Below are positions 18,931 to 27,909 of a DNA stretch of 64,000 nucleotides, in pieces (the first letter of the stretch is position 1; each line of letters begins with the position of its first letter). The notes beneath the pieces were generated by a model. It did not search any database. It was given only the letters and a program-made list of their open reading frames with translations, and was not told the origin of the DNA. Origin of the DNA: Tritrichomonas musculus (lineage: Eukaryota > Parabasalia > Tritrichomonadida > Tritrichomonadidae); the NCBI GenBank assembly GCA_039105265.1, contig JAPFFF010000008.1, positions 4,774,001 through 4,838,000 on the forward strand. Reading direction: 5' to 3'. A program made the translations under genes and the position numbers.

Positions 18931-19091
18931 CGTTCAATTCCAATAAATTATAATTTTCGAGAGGAGGATCATCTCTTACAAAATTAGGTGTTTCAGGGGA
19001 TTTTTGAGATTGTCGATGCGTTTCTATTTCAGTTTCTTCGATTTCTGTGAAATCTTATGGTCGAGGGGAAAAGAGAACTCCCTCGATGAAA

Positions 19092-19297
19092 AACATGTTT
19101 CGAAATTGTTAAAAGCATTTGCGTGTTGTTCTTCGTATTTAATCGATTCTGATTCTTTGGAACTTGCTGTGATGTTTGTTTGTTTATCTGTTTGCTTGTG
19201 AGTGCCTGTAGTGTGATTTGAGGAACATGTTTCGAAATTGTTAAAAGCATTTGCGTGTTGTTCTTCGTATTTAATCGAATCTGATTCTTTGGAACTT
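19092..19297. repeat. Pair of 74-bp direct repeats, 58 bp apart
   Basis: AACATGTTTCGAAATTGTTA through TCTTTGGAACTT occurs at 19092-19165 and 19224-19297 with a single mismatch region near AATCG(A/T). The spacer is TTTG-rich. The high identity points to a recent duplication of a 132-bp unit. Confidence 0.8.
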
Positions 19298-19713
19298 ACA
19301 TTATTGTTTTTTTATGCATCTTCTTTCATAAAATTCGTCACATCGTTAATAAAAATTATTTTTGAAAATTATAAACCATTCAATATTTTCAATAAAAAAT
19401 GGTAGGGGGTATTTCTTTTGGTAGGGGGTTTATCTCAAAACTATATCTTTAAATTAAAATATTTTATCCTTTCAAATTTGAGAACTCTAGCTTAGAGGTT
19501 AATTTAATTAGAGACTTAAAGTATTTAGTTCGAAAGTAAACCGTTTTGATTTTTTTTTATTTCTATTTAAATTAGAAAATTTTCACATTTTCATACGTCT
19601 TTTCATTGAATTTTATAAAATTCCGATTAAATCCGAAGGGAAAAGTAATTAGATTTCAATATTAAATAAAAAAAAAAAATTAAATGTTATAAAGTTGATA
19701 ATAATAAACATAT

Positions 19714-22700
19714 TTATTTCATTAATTTACATATATTTTCCACAATGTCATCGATGCCAAGCAACGATGCACGGTGGGCAATTAATGGGAAATACTGTGT
19801 GAGTTTTTGATTTTCAAATTGAAGAGATAAAAGTGTAAATGCTTCAACCAAAAAATCGTACTCAATAAATAGCATTACTTTTAATTCATCAGAATCAACA
19901 GAAAAGTATATAAGGGATGGAATAAAATGAAAACTATTTTCACTTTTTGAGACAAGCTGTAAAATTTGCTCAAGATAGTATTCTAAGTAACATGGCTCAC
20001 TTTTAACAGATTGAAGAAAGTCTTTTAATTCGTCAAGGGTTGCATCTTTATAATTTGAGCAGAGTTTTGAAATGATATTTTTTATATGAATTTTCTTCAA
20101 AGAGCAAATATGCTCTATAATTTTATTGCGCCTTTGAACGTCATGGCAGTATTTCATAATTAAACTTCCAGCATATGCATCTGCATCGTCATCATTAATG
20201 ATATCAATTGATTCTTTTAAATTGTTCAGGCCATTTTCTAATACAAATTCACAAATAGATTTCTGAAGTTTGGATAACTTTTTGTAAAGACGAATAGATT
20301 TTTCATTTTCGTGAAGAACAATTCCATCTTTGAGAGCTTTCTTGAAATTAGCATAGGCATTGTTTATATAGTATACTTTCTTTGTTATTTCGTTACTATT
20401 TCTAAATAGCTTAACATATACATGTCCTAAATCGTCAAGTCGATTCAGCTCACTATAACAAAATTCAAGTGAATATAATAGTCCTTTCTGATCAAGATAT
20501 GCGATTAAAACTTCCCAAAGCTTTTCAACAAGCGGCTCATTTTGTCTAAATGTGTTAATTGCTTTGAAAATTTGCGGATAGACGTTTCTTAAAACAGCTG
20601 GTTTATAAACATCATGAATGAATAAATTATGCTGATGCTCAATGTTATCAATCATCATTAAGTTTGGTAAAATATTATCAAAATCGTCAAAGTAAACCGA
20701 CATCCTCAAATTACATTCGTTTGATCCATATCTGCGGATAAACAATAAACATGTTTGAACTTCGCGTTGATTTGGAGCCCGAGGCTTAGTTCGGTTTCTT
20801 TTATAGGAAAATTGGCATTCTTGATAAATTTGAAGTGGCGCTGGTGAAGCATTTGGCGTTAATGATTCGATTCCCATTTGAATGATAATATTGATAGCAT
20901 CTGGATTGAAAAAAGACGCTTTTTGATATGGAAGTAGAAAAGGAGAATTGTTATTTAGAAGATCACATTTTGCATATGGTGATGTTTTGAAATTAAAGTG
21001 AGTGAAATCAATTGTTTGCGAACTGTATCTGTTTAAATAATCTTGAAACATCTCTTGAACAATATGCAGTTGATAAAGAGAATTTGGAATGTATGCTCGT
21101 TGAAGCATAAAATCTAACGCATTCAAATCAAAAAGATCACATATTTCATATGAAAGATTAATATTAATGTCTTGTAAAAAGAGTATCTTTAAAATGCTAG
21201 TATAATCATCATTACTGAATTTGTAAGGAATTTTTGTTTTTAAAAAAGGTCGATTTGATACAAATTGATACAAAGCATCTATCTTTTTTGTAAACTTCTC
21301 CTCGGTCTGAAAGAAATTTGTTGAAATTAAAAACGAATGGATCGAAATCAAAATTATTAACGCTTTTTTCTCGGTTAAAATATCATTTACGACAATAGAA
21401 TCAACTTTTTTATTGAATTTTGACTTCAAATAATCTATCGCAATTGAATTATTATTAAATACATGACGAAATGTATCAAATATTTGGATAAATTCGGAGT
21501 CAGATGCATTTTTCATGATTTGAAGTAATTGATCACAATTTAAAAGATTGGATATATCTTTATTTATTTGGCTAATTAAACTTGGGTTCTTTTCAAAGGC
21601 CTCTACAATTGAGTCAGTACTAGAAATATCAGAATTTTGACGAATTTCTTTTGGTAAATGAGCAAAGCTAGTAAATTCATTATCTTTCCTTAGTTCGAGT
21701 AAAATTGATATTAAATCATCATCACCAATTTTAAGTAAATGAACATAATATTGGGGAAAAAATGATAAAAACTTTTTGATTGCTCTTCTACTTTTGAAAA
21801 CTTTTGTTACATTAATAATGGTCTCATATTTTGTGGAAAGACAAAATTCGATATAATTAGCCAATAATTTTATCTTTTTCATTTCAATAAGTTTTGAAAT
21901 GACTGCTTTCGAGTCTTTTAGAGATATTTCTTTAATTGCTTTTTGTATCTTGATTTTTATGAAAAAAGATTTATATTTTTCTTTAGCTTTTTCATTCATT
22001 GTGTATCCAACTATATCTAAAAGATAAAGAGCAGTGTCTTCAGGGACTTTATCTATCTTTTTCAGGAGAGCATTACAAAATTTAGAATGGTCAATTCTAA
22101 ACAAAATATCATCATAAAAATCAATAGATGTACCAGTGTTTTCTAGTGCAGTAACTGCAGTCATAAACAAAACATCTTCTTCGTTATCTATGCTTGAAGA
22201 ATTTTGTTTAATTAGAAATTGCCGAGTATTGATAACATTTACATCATGAGATAATTCTGAAATTTCATTTTTGTTAAGTTTTGTCATTGCAAGAACTGAA
22301 CATTCAATTGGATGTTTTTTATTAAAAGCTTCGATAAAACTTGGAGTTATATTAAATACTTGTAAATTATTAAGAACTAATTCAAACAAATTCACATGAA
22401 TAATTTTTGCAACATTTTCAGCAAGATCAAAGTTGCATGAATTTATAGGCCCATTCAAAATATTAATTGCGGTGAGTGGGATAATTGTGGAATCATCTTC
22501 AGTAAAAACAGAAAGCTTTGATGATAAAAGGAAGCATTTTTGGAATAATTTTAGATTTTCTATTAATGCTTTGAAATAATGAGTTTGAGTAAAAATCATA
22601 TCAAATTCTTTTGGGTCTATTACATCAACATATGATGGCGTAATATTCCTTACTATTGACATAATCGGCTGCCATTTCTCTCTATTTGGAATTGGATCGA

Positions 22701-24447
22701 GAATATCAGATTTTGATGTGTTTATTCTCTTTTCAATGATAGGCTCAAATTGAATGTAATCTGATCGTGCAAAATTCAACGAATCTTCAATTAAATAAGT
22801 TGAAAATCCAACTTCAATGTTAAATTCTTTTTGAAATTCTGAGCAGTTAATGGGACTCATCATATTCATGCATAATAAATATATAGAGTATCCAAGAATG
22901 AATATTTTTCTATATTTATCTGAAACTTGAGCTAACATCATTGCGTCATTCCATTTTTTTTCTGAAACTGCATGTAGAATGGAAGAACGGTTAGCACCAA
23001 AGTACTCACTAATATTTTCACCTTTATTTTGGGTTTGAAGTGACATTTGGCCCATTTTGAAATAATTATTTTTTGGATTATATCGAATTAAAATCTGAAG
23101 TATTATATTTGCAATTGTTTTAGAAAAGTAAAATTTCCCTTTTTGTTGAAGGAATAGTATAGAAAATAAGTCAATTGTCAATTTTTCTAATATGTCTGGG
23201 CTTTTAATTAATTTCATAAATTGCTGTAAACTTTGAAGTTTTTTCATCCAATCATCTTGTGAATTAACAGATATGATTGCTAGATCCATCATAGCTCGAA
23301 TAGCATTATAAAAATAAATGAATTCATAATCATGCTCCCAGTCTTTTTCACTATAAACAAAACCAAAAAAATTTCGAAAATCAAGAAGTTGTTTTTGATG
23401 AAGAACAAATTGCAAATGATATGGAAGTGTGTGATCTAATAAATCTTTTATAGTTAACTCTTTTCCACTTAAAAAGTTGATTAATTTAATAATTTGATAA
23501 TCTTTTTGCATAAGTTCTTGTATTTTCTGTGCTGGTGACTTTGGTAATGATGCAGCAATTAATCTGTAATATTTATCAAAATTTTGATAAATTAAGGGCT
23601 GATATGCAAGAATTAAATATGGGACAACAACAGGTGAGACTCTCATCAACATTGGTACATTTTCTAATTGAAAATCGTTCAAACTTTCATAAAATAGGTT
23701 TGCCAGAACATCAAATATATGCGTTTTCTTACGGATCGAGGTGTTTAAAAATGATTGTGCATCTGAATTTGGAATGTCAGGATAATTGTTTGGATATTGG
23801 AAAAGGTCTACTATTCTATTTTGAATTGAATTGAGAATATTTGGCTCACAAGTTTCATCCAAAACTTCAATGATTGAGTGTGGCTCAAAATCATAACTAT
23901 CAATAGTTTTTTGAGGGCATTCTTTGAATAAAGATAGAGAAGGAATCCCCAAAATTTCTAAAAGATAATCTGGGGTAATAATAGAAATAAGTCTATCAAA
24001 TTTTGGCCTAAAAACACTAAATAATGCTGGATAACTTTCTTTAAAAAGCAATAAATAAAAACCCATATTTCTGATTTCTGGTGAATCTTTTAAAATAATA
24101 TCTTTTTTTGATTCTTTGATGATAGATAAAATTTCATTTAAAGAGTCGTCATTAACTTGATTTAGGAAAAAAAGATATAAATCTTTATAATCATTTTCAT
24201 TAAAAGTTGAATCTGCAAATCTATCAGAAAAGCAATGAATAGACCATCTCAATATTAAAGGAATTTCACTTTTATAAAAGTTTTCTTGAACAGAGCGAAA
24301 AAAAACTAACAATTTTTCGTAGTCGATTTGAGGTAGAATAAAATCTGCTAATAAAACATTATTTTGACATAAATATCGTAACGATTCAAAGTATTTATCA
24401 GGTAATTTGCTTAAAAAATAAAATGCGGAATGAAATTGTTGATTCAT
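19714..24447 (-). CDS. Large helical protein, spastizin (ZFYVE26)-like C-terminus
   Basis: The 1577-residue protein is predicted all-helical with no low-complexity parts, signal peptide or membrane segment. The last 300 residues follow the order of the C-terminal helical region of spastizin/FYVE-CENT: a block with YGSNECNLRMSVYFDD, then WEVLIAYLDQKG, GHVYVKLFRNSNE, a YKKLSKLQKSICEFV helix, and a final block ending LLGIDDIVENICKLMK. In animals spastizin works with spatacsin and AP-5 in endosome and lysosome traffic. No FYVE zinc finger is present here, so the match is by eye and only moderate. Spatacsin or another scaffold is the alternative. It is head-to-head with the small coiled-coil gene, 122 bp apart. 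Confidence 0.45.
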   Translation of the reverse strand: MNQQFHSAFYFLSKLPDKYFESLRYLCQNNVLLADFILPQIDYEKLLVFFRSVQENFYKSEIPLILRWSIHCFSDRFADSTFNENDYKDLYLFFLNQVNDDSLNEILSIIKESKKDIILKDSPEIRNMGFYLLLFKESYPALFSVFRPKFDRLISIITPDYLLEILGIPSLSLFKECPQKTIDSYDFEPHSIIEVLDETCEPNILNSIQNRIVDLFQYPNNYPDIPNSDAQSFLNTSIRKKTHIFDVLANLFYESLNDFQLENVPMLMRVSPVVVPYLILAYQPLIYQNFDKYYRLIAASLPKSPAQKIQELMQKDYQIIKLINFLSGKELTIKDLLDHTLPYHLQFVLHQKQLLDFRNFFGFVYSEKDWEHDYEFIYFYNAIRAMMDLAIISVNSQDDWMKKLQSLQQFMKLIKSPDILEKLTIDLFSILFLQQKGKFYFSKTIANIILQILIRYNPKNNYFKMGQMSLQTQNKGENISEYFGANRSSILHAVSEKKWNDAMMLAQVSDKYRKIFILGYSIYLLCMNMMSPINCSEFQKEFNIEVGFSTYLIEDSLNFARSDYIQFEPIIEKRINTSKSDILDPIPNREKWQPIMSIVRNITPSYVDVIDPKEFDMIFTQTHYFKALIENLKLFQKCFLLSSKLSVFTEDDSTIIPLTAINILNGPINSCNFDLAENVAKIIHVNLFELVLNNLQVFNITPSFIEAFNKKHPIECSVLAMTKLNKNEISELSHDVNVINTRQFLIKQNSSSIDNEEDVLFMTAVTALENTGTSIDFYDDILFRIDHSKFCNALLKKIDKVPEDTALYLLDIVGYTMNEKAKEKYKSFFIKIKIQKAIKEISLKDSKAVISKLIEMKKIKLLANYIEFCLSTKYETIINVTKVFKSRRAIKKFLSFFPQYYVHLLKIGDDDLISILLELRKDNEFTSFAHLPKEIRQNSDISSTDSIVEAFEKNPSLISQINKDISNLLNCDQLLQIMKNASDSEFIQIFDTFRHVFNNNSIAIDYLKSKFNKKVDSIVVNDILTEKKALIILISIHSFLISTNFFQTEEKFTKKIDALYQFVSNRPFLKTKIPYKFSNDDYTSILKILFLQDININLSYEICDLFDLNALDFMLQRAYIPNSLYQLHIVQEMFQDYLNRYSSQTIDFTHFNFKTSPYAKCDLLNNNSPFLLPYQKASFFNPDAINIIIQMGIESLTPNASPAPLQIYQECQFSYKRNRTKPRAPNQREVQTCLLFIRRYGSNECNLRMSVYFDDFDNILPNLMMIDNIEHQHNLFIHDVYKPAVLRNVYPQIFKAINTFRQNEPLVEKLWEVLIAYLDQKGLLYSLEFCYSELNRLDDLGHVYVKLFRNSNEITKKVYYINNAYANFKKALKDGIVLHENEKSIRLYKKLSKLQKSICEFVLENGLNNLKESIDIINDDDADAYAGSLIMKYCHDVQRRNKIIEHICSLKKIHIKNIISKLCSNYKDATLDELKDFLQSVKSEPCYLEYYLEQILQLVSKSENSFHFIPSLIYFSVDSDELKVMLFIEYDFLVEAFTLLSLQFENQKLTQYFPLIAHRASLLGIDDIVENICKLMK

Positions 24448-24569
24448 TTATTATATGCTTATTGAAAAGAACTTTTTGTATTGCAAAGATTTTCTTTGAG
24501 CCCATTCCTTTTCTTTGCTTATATGGTCATATGATAAATAACAATATTAAACGTAATAATACACAATTC
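24448..24569. promoter_or_regulatory. Compact divergent promoter (122 bp)
   Basis: Two opposite ATGs are only 122 bp apart. On the minus side TTTTCAATAAGCA precedes the ATG by about 13 bases, and on the plus side CAATTC runs into the ATG itself. Both fit the trichomonad initiator style with very short 5' leaders. AAACGTAATAAT lies about 20 bases before the plus-strand start. Confidence 0.4.
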
Positions 24570-25070
24570 ATGAGCGACAAGCCAATTTGTCATAAGAAAG
24601 AGTTTGAAGAGATTATTAGTTTGTTTCGAGATTCAATCCAATCAGAATTACAAAATAATCAAGATGAATTAATTCAAGAATTTGAAAATAAATTATTGGA
24701 AAATTTACAAGTTCTTCCCAATATTGAAGAAAAGCAAGTTAATAAAAATACGGAAAAAGAAATTAAATCATTGCAAGCAGAAGCAGTTAAAATTCAAGCC
24801 AACCTTCACGTTTACCACACAAATTTCATTGAAAATGTGCGCTCTCAAATTGAGCATGATCTAAATTCAAATCTTCCTCATATTGAACAATTTGACGAAG
24901 AAGAGGATTATACAAATGATCCAGTACTAAAATCCAATTTAGAATTAATTGATAAAACTATAATAGATTTGCAACAAAAAGAAATTGAGCTTAAATCTGC
25001 AATGGATGATAGTCTTGAAAAATATAGCGAATTTGCAAAACATATTTCATCTTCATTGAACAAAACATAA
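24570..25070 (+). CDS. Small coiled-coil protein
   Basis: I chose the ATG at 24570 (MSDKPICHKK), not the in-frame ATG at 24423, because the longer form would overlap the start of the divergent neighbour and would add an atypical hydrophobic, Cys-rich leader. The 166-residue product is acidic, with two predicted coiled coils: about residues 10-75 and 120-155 (LELIDKTIIDLQQKEIELK). Small kinetochore subunits such as Mis12-complex members look like this, but nothing in the sequence proves it. Function is unknown. Confidence 0.6.
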   Translation: MSDKPICHKKEFEEIISLFRDSIQSELQNNQDELIQEFENKLLENLQVLPNIEEKQVNKNTEKEIKSLQAEAVKIQANLHVYHTNFIENVRSQIEHDLNSNLPHIEQFDEEEDYTNDPVLKSNLELIDKTIIDLQQKEIELKSAMDDSLEKYSEFAKHISSSLNKT

Positions 25071-25217
25071 TTTTGTTAGTTGATTATAATATTAATACTT
25101 GCCTTGTTTTTATTTAAAATGTAATCATATTTCGCTTATTATTTATATATATTTTTGAATCAATAATATTATTTGTTAAAATAAAAATATTTTTAGTAAT
25201 ATAAATTAATATGTTTT

Positions 25218-26054
25218 CTAGTATTTCCTATTAGATTTCAAAATAACTATTCCGCTTATATCAAATGAAGAAATGGTAAGAGCATAGCTATTGTCATGGG
25301 TTAATTCTAGATTTATAAATTGAAATGATGAATAAGCAACATCACTTGTTGATGTTACTTGAAAAGTAGCTTCTGAATTTTGTGCATTAAGTTCAGTAGT
25401 ATTCTTTTCTGTGGCGATGTCAATCCAGACTCCTTGTTCATTTTGTGCCTGAATAATCCATGATTTTGGTCCTTTAAATTGAGGCGGAGATCGAATTTTA
25501 TAAGATTTAAGTATTACTTTCATATAAGGTGGTAATTCTATCATAAAACTAGCTTTTGGTTTTGCAATAGATTTAAAAAATTTGGCTGGGTTTCCAGAGA
25601 AGATGTTATGCAACTTAAAAGCTTCAGCAGGAAAATCAACTGGAGATTCCACTTTGATTAATCCCAGTGATACTGGACTAGTGTATTCACGATTTCCTCC
25701 TCCTGTCGCAATTTTTTCAAAAATATTGTCAATTTCCAAGGAAAGAGCATTTTGAGGTTTGAAAACAGCATCTACAAAAGAAACCATCTGATCTTTTCCT
25801 ACCGAATTCGTCATTGTTAAATAGGATATAATATGATTCATATTTCTTTCTTGATTTTTCATCCATGATCGCATAATTTTAACGTATAATCTATCTGGAA
25901 TCCAATCAGCATCTTCTACAACTTGAATTTCATCAAATGATAAAGAATTGAAATCTAAATTTTCAATTTGTGCAGCAGCTTCCTCTATTCCTATTTGTTC
26001 TGAGCGAACTTTTTCATCAATGGAATTAAAATGCTGTAAAACTGCTTCTGACAT
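25218..26054 (-). CDS. Protein with C-terminal discoidin-like beta domain
   Basis: The first in-frame ATG gives MSEAVLQHF and 278 residues; an upstream TTG (26078) would add eight residues but is unlikely to start. The N-terminal half is helical (about residues 1-115). The C-terminal half (about 135-270) has the pattern of a galactose-binding F5/8 type C sandwich: YKIRSPP, then PKSWIIQAQNEQGVWIDIAT, then a final YALTISSFDISGIVI strand pair. Such domains bind glycans or partner proteins. There is no signal peptide, so it is probably intracellular, like many related trichomonad proteins with this fold. Confidence 0.5.
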   Translation of the reverse strand: MSEAVLQHFNSIDEKVRSEQIGIEEAAAQIENLDFNSLSFDEIQVVEDADWIPDRLYVKIMRSWMKNQERNMNHIISYLTMTNSVGKDQMVSFVDAVFKPQNALSLEIDNIFEKIATGGGNREYTSPVSLGLIKVESPVDFPAEAFKLHNIFSGNPAKFFKSIAKPKASFMIELPPYMKVILKSYKIRSPPQFKGPKSWIIQAQNEQGVWIDIATEKNTTELNAQNSEATFQVTSTSDVAYSSFQFINLELTHDNSYALTISSFDISGIVILKSNRKY

Positions 26055-26212
26055 TACTTTTAATTTTTGGTTAATCAAATTTTTTTCAAAACTTTTTAAA
26101 AATAATCGAACATTTAAATATTCAAAAATATTATATTATAAAATTTGCATACAATAAAGCATAATTTACAAAAAAACTTAATACATTAGAAAAATAAAAT
26201 CATAATATAAAA

Positions 26213-27376
26213 TTACTCAATGTACTTAAGAGCTTGTTCTATCATCTGATAAGCAAGCGCATAAGGTAGAACATTATGAGTAACTTGCGAAAATTCCATT
26301 GTAGGAAGCCTTCCAATAATATGATGAAGTCCTAATAAATTTGATATAATTAAATAGCAAGAAACAAATGTGTTTGCCTGTATTTCACATACAATTGAAG
26401 CTTCCTGGAGAAAAACTATATTTGCTACATCTGCACCATGAGGACCAAAGAAAAGAAGAACCTCATTTAGATACATGACTGTATCAATTGCTTGGATGAA
26501 AGTTCTCCTCTTTTCCCATTTGTAGTCTGGAAAATCTTCTGCAATTCCCAACATTACTGTATCAAGATTTGCAATATTTCGTTGACCATTTCGATTAAAG
26601 AAGCAAAATCTAAAAGGAGGGAATTGATTCAAATGATACTTCCTAAGACAATGATCTCTAAACTTCATGAGAGTTATTTGTTGGAAATTATAAAATGAAT
26701 GTGGGCTAACAGTATATACATTTTCTCCATATATAAGTTCTCTTGTACCGATACACAATATTTGATATGGTTCATAATCAAAAATCTTAAGCATTTGTAC
26801 AACATACTTTACTTTAGATGTAACAACTATGTATGAATTGTTATGAACTGATTGAGGCAAAAGTGCAAGAGGAACTAGAACGTCAAAAACAATGTGACCA
26901 TAGTTGTGAGTCCAAATGTGGCAAATAGCAATAACAGAATTATAAAATCCAGAAACAACCCTTGATCCATTTAAGCTATTTTTATAATCAAATTGACATG
27001 TAGGGCGAACGTAATAAAATGAATTATTTGTAAAAAAAATGCATTGGCGAGTAACATATAAATCTTTCATATGAACAACTTGTATTGATTCATTTATGTA
27101 CTTTTGATGAAAATATAATTCATGGTATTTAAATTCACTTAGCCAAGGTCCAATGAAATCAATAGTCGACGAGCTTGGAGTAACAGAAAGCTGAGAAAAT
27201 AGTGTGGTATTGAAAATTTTATCTGGTAATTTCTCCAAGACATTTTTTGTTTCTGTAAAAAAATTAGTTAATATTGATGATTCGACAGAAACATCATCCT
27301 TAATTGATGTAAAGAGTGTAATGACAATACAACATAATATCATAATGTCATTTATATATTTTGCTTTAAATTTCAT
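26213..27376 (-). CDS. GT61-family glycosyltransferase (DUF563), type II membrane protein
   Basis: The 387-residue protein has a short cytosolic start, one membrane anchor at about residues 10-24 (IMILCCIVITLF) and a lumenal catalytic part, the usual layout of Golgi or ER transferases. Family 61 marks are HNYGHIVFDVLVPL (157-170) and FFGPHGADVANIVFL (309-323), the latter close to the family's hallmark GxHGAxLxN. There are several NxS/T sites (for example NTT, NNS, NES). It likely adds xylose, GlcNAc or a related sugar; the substrate is unknown. Another transferase (GT31) lies 2.4 kb away on the other strand. Confidence 0.85.
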   Translation of the reverse strand: MKFKAKYINDIMILCCIVITLFTSIKDDVSVESSILTNFFTETKNVLEKLPDKIFNTTLFSQLSVTPSSSTIDFIGPWLSEFKYHELYFHQKYINESIQVVHMKDLYVTRQCIFFTNNSFYYVRPTCQFDYKNSLNGSRVVSGFYNSVIAICHIWTHNYGHIVFDVLVPLALLPQSVHNNSYIVVTSKVKYVVQMLKIFDYEPYQILCIGTRELIYGENVYTVSPHSFYNFQQITLMKFRDHCLRKYHLNQFPPFRFCFFNRNGQRNIANLDTVMLGIAEDFPDYKWEKRRTFIQAIDTVMYLNEVLLFFGPHGADVANIVFLQEASIVCEIQANTFVSCYLIISNLLGLHHIIGRLPTMEFSQVTHNVLPYALAYQMIEQALKYIE

Positions 27377-27410
27377 GAAGAAGAATAATGTAGAAAATCC
27401 TGAAAATTGA

Positions 27411-27909
27411 ATTTCTTTCTATTCAAATTAAATTTCAAAATATTTTCATCAATTTCCTATTTATTTTTGGATTTATATGTTAAAATTTAAACAATATATT
27501 AAGCATATTGTATATATATTTTTTATTTATTATAAATTTAGTCTTTTTACAATAAGTCTAATCAAATGTTATGGTTGTTAAAATTTAATAGGTAAGTTAT
27601 CATAAAATGTCATCTAATACAATTAAAAAATGACCATTATTTTGATTCAGTAGGTCTAAATGAGCATATTATAATAAATAAAGAGATATACTACTAGATC
27701 TAGTAATGTAGGATATTTTACTTATATAAAATGAAAAAAAATTCTTCTTTTAATATTTTATTTATATTTATAATAAAATTACAAAAAATTTTGTTTCACC
27801 TTAAGTTAATTTCATTTTAAATTAAAAAATATTCTATTTGAATTTTTTTGATAACGTTTTTCTTTTATACGTTTGAGATGTTCGTTAGAAACAAAAAAAA
27901 AAATTATTT
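27411..27909. other. AT-rich spacer and divergent promoter region
   Basis: This holds no gene. It contains a 12-bp perfect palindrome ACTAGATCTAGT at 27693-27704. GATAACGTTTTTC at about 27850 and ATACGTTTGAG near 27870 lie 40-60 bases before the DM10 gene start and may be promoter elements. Confidence 0.5.

Larger units (their letters stand above)
18478..19713. other. 1.24-kb gene-free stretch with GC island and direct repeats
   Basis: The first 200 bp are AT-rich promoter DNA of the PP2C gene. From about 18690 to 18930 the composition becomes much richer in C and G, and possible stems appear: CTACGATG can pair with CATCGT (about 18815-18856), and GGTCCAGGGTCTC can partly pair with AAAGGGTC. 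No tRNA, snRNA, SRP or 5S pattern could be matched. A 74-bp direct repeat follows at 19092 and 19224. From about 19380 the sequence is AT-rich and unremarkable. Confidence 0.5.

Noticed and set aside
24423-25070. Longer 215-residue form of the coiled-coil protein
   Set aside because: It would overlap the divergent gene's start codon, and the initiator-like CAATTC sits at the later ATG at 24570.
27693-27704. 12-bp palindrome ACTAGATCTAGT as an operator
   Set aside because: It is single, distant from the start, and short palindromes are expected at this frequency; no second site supports it.
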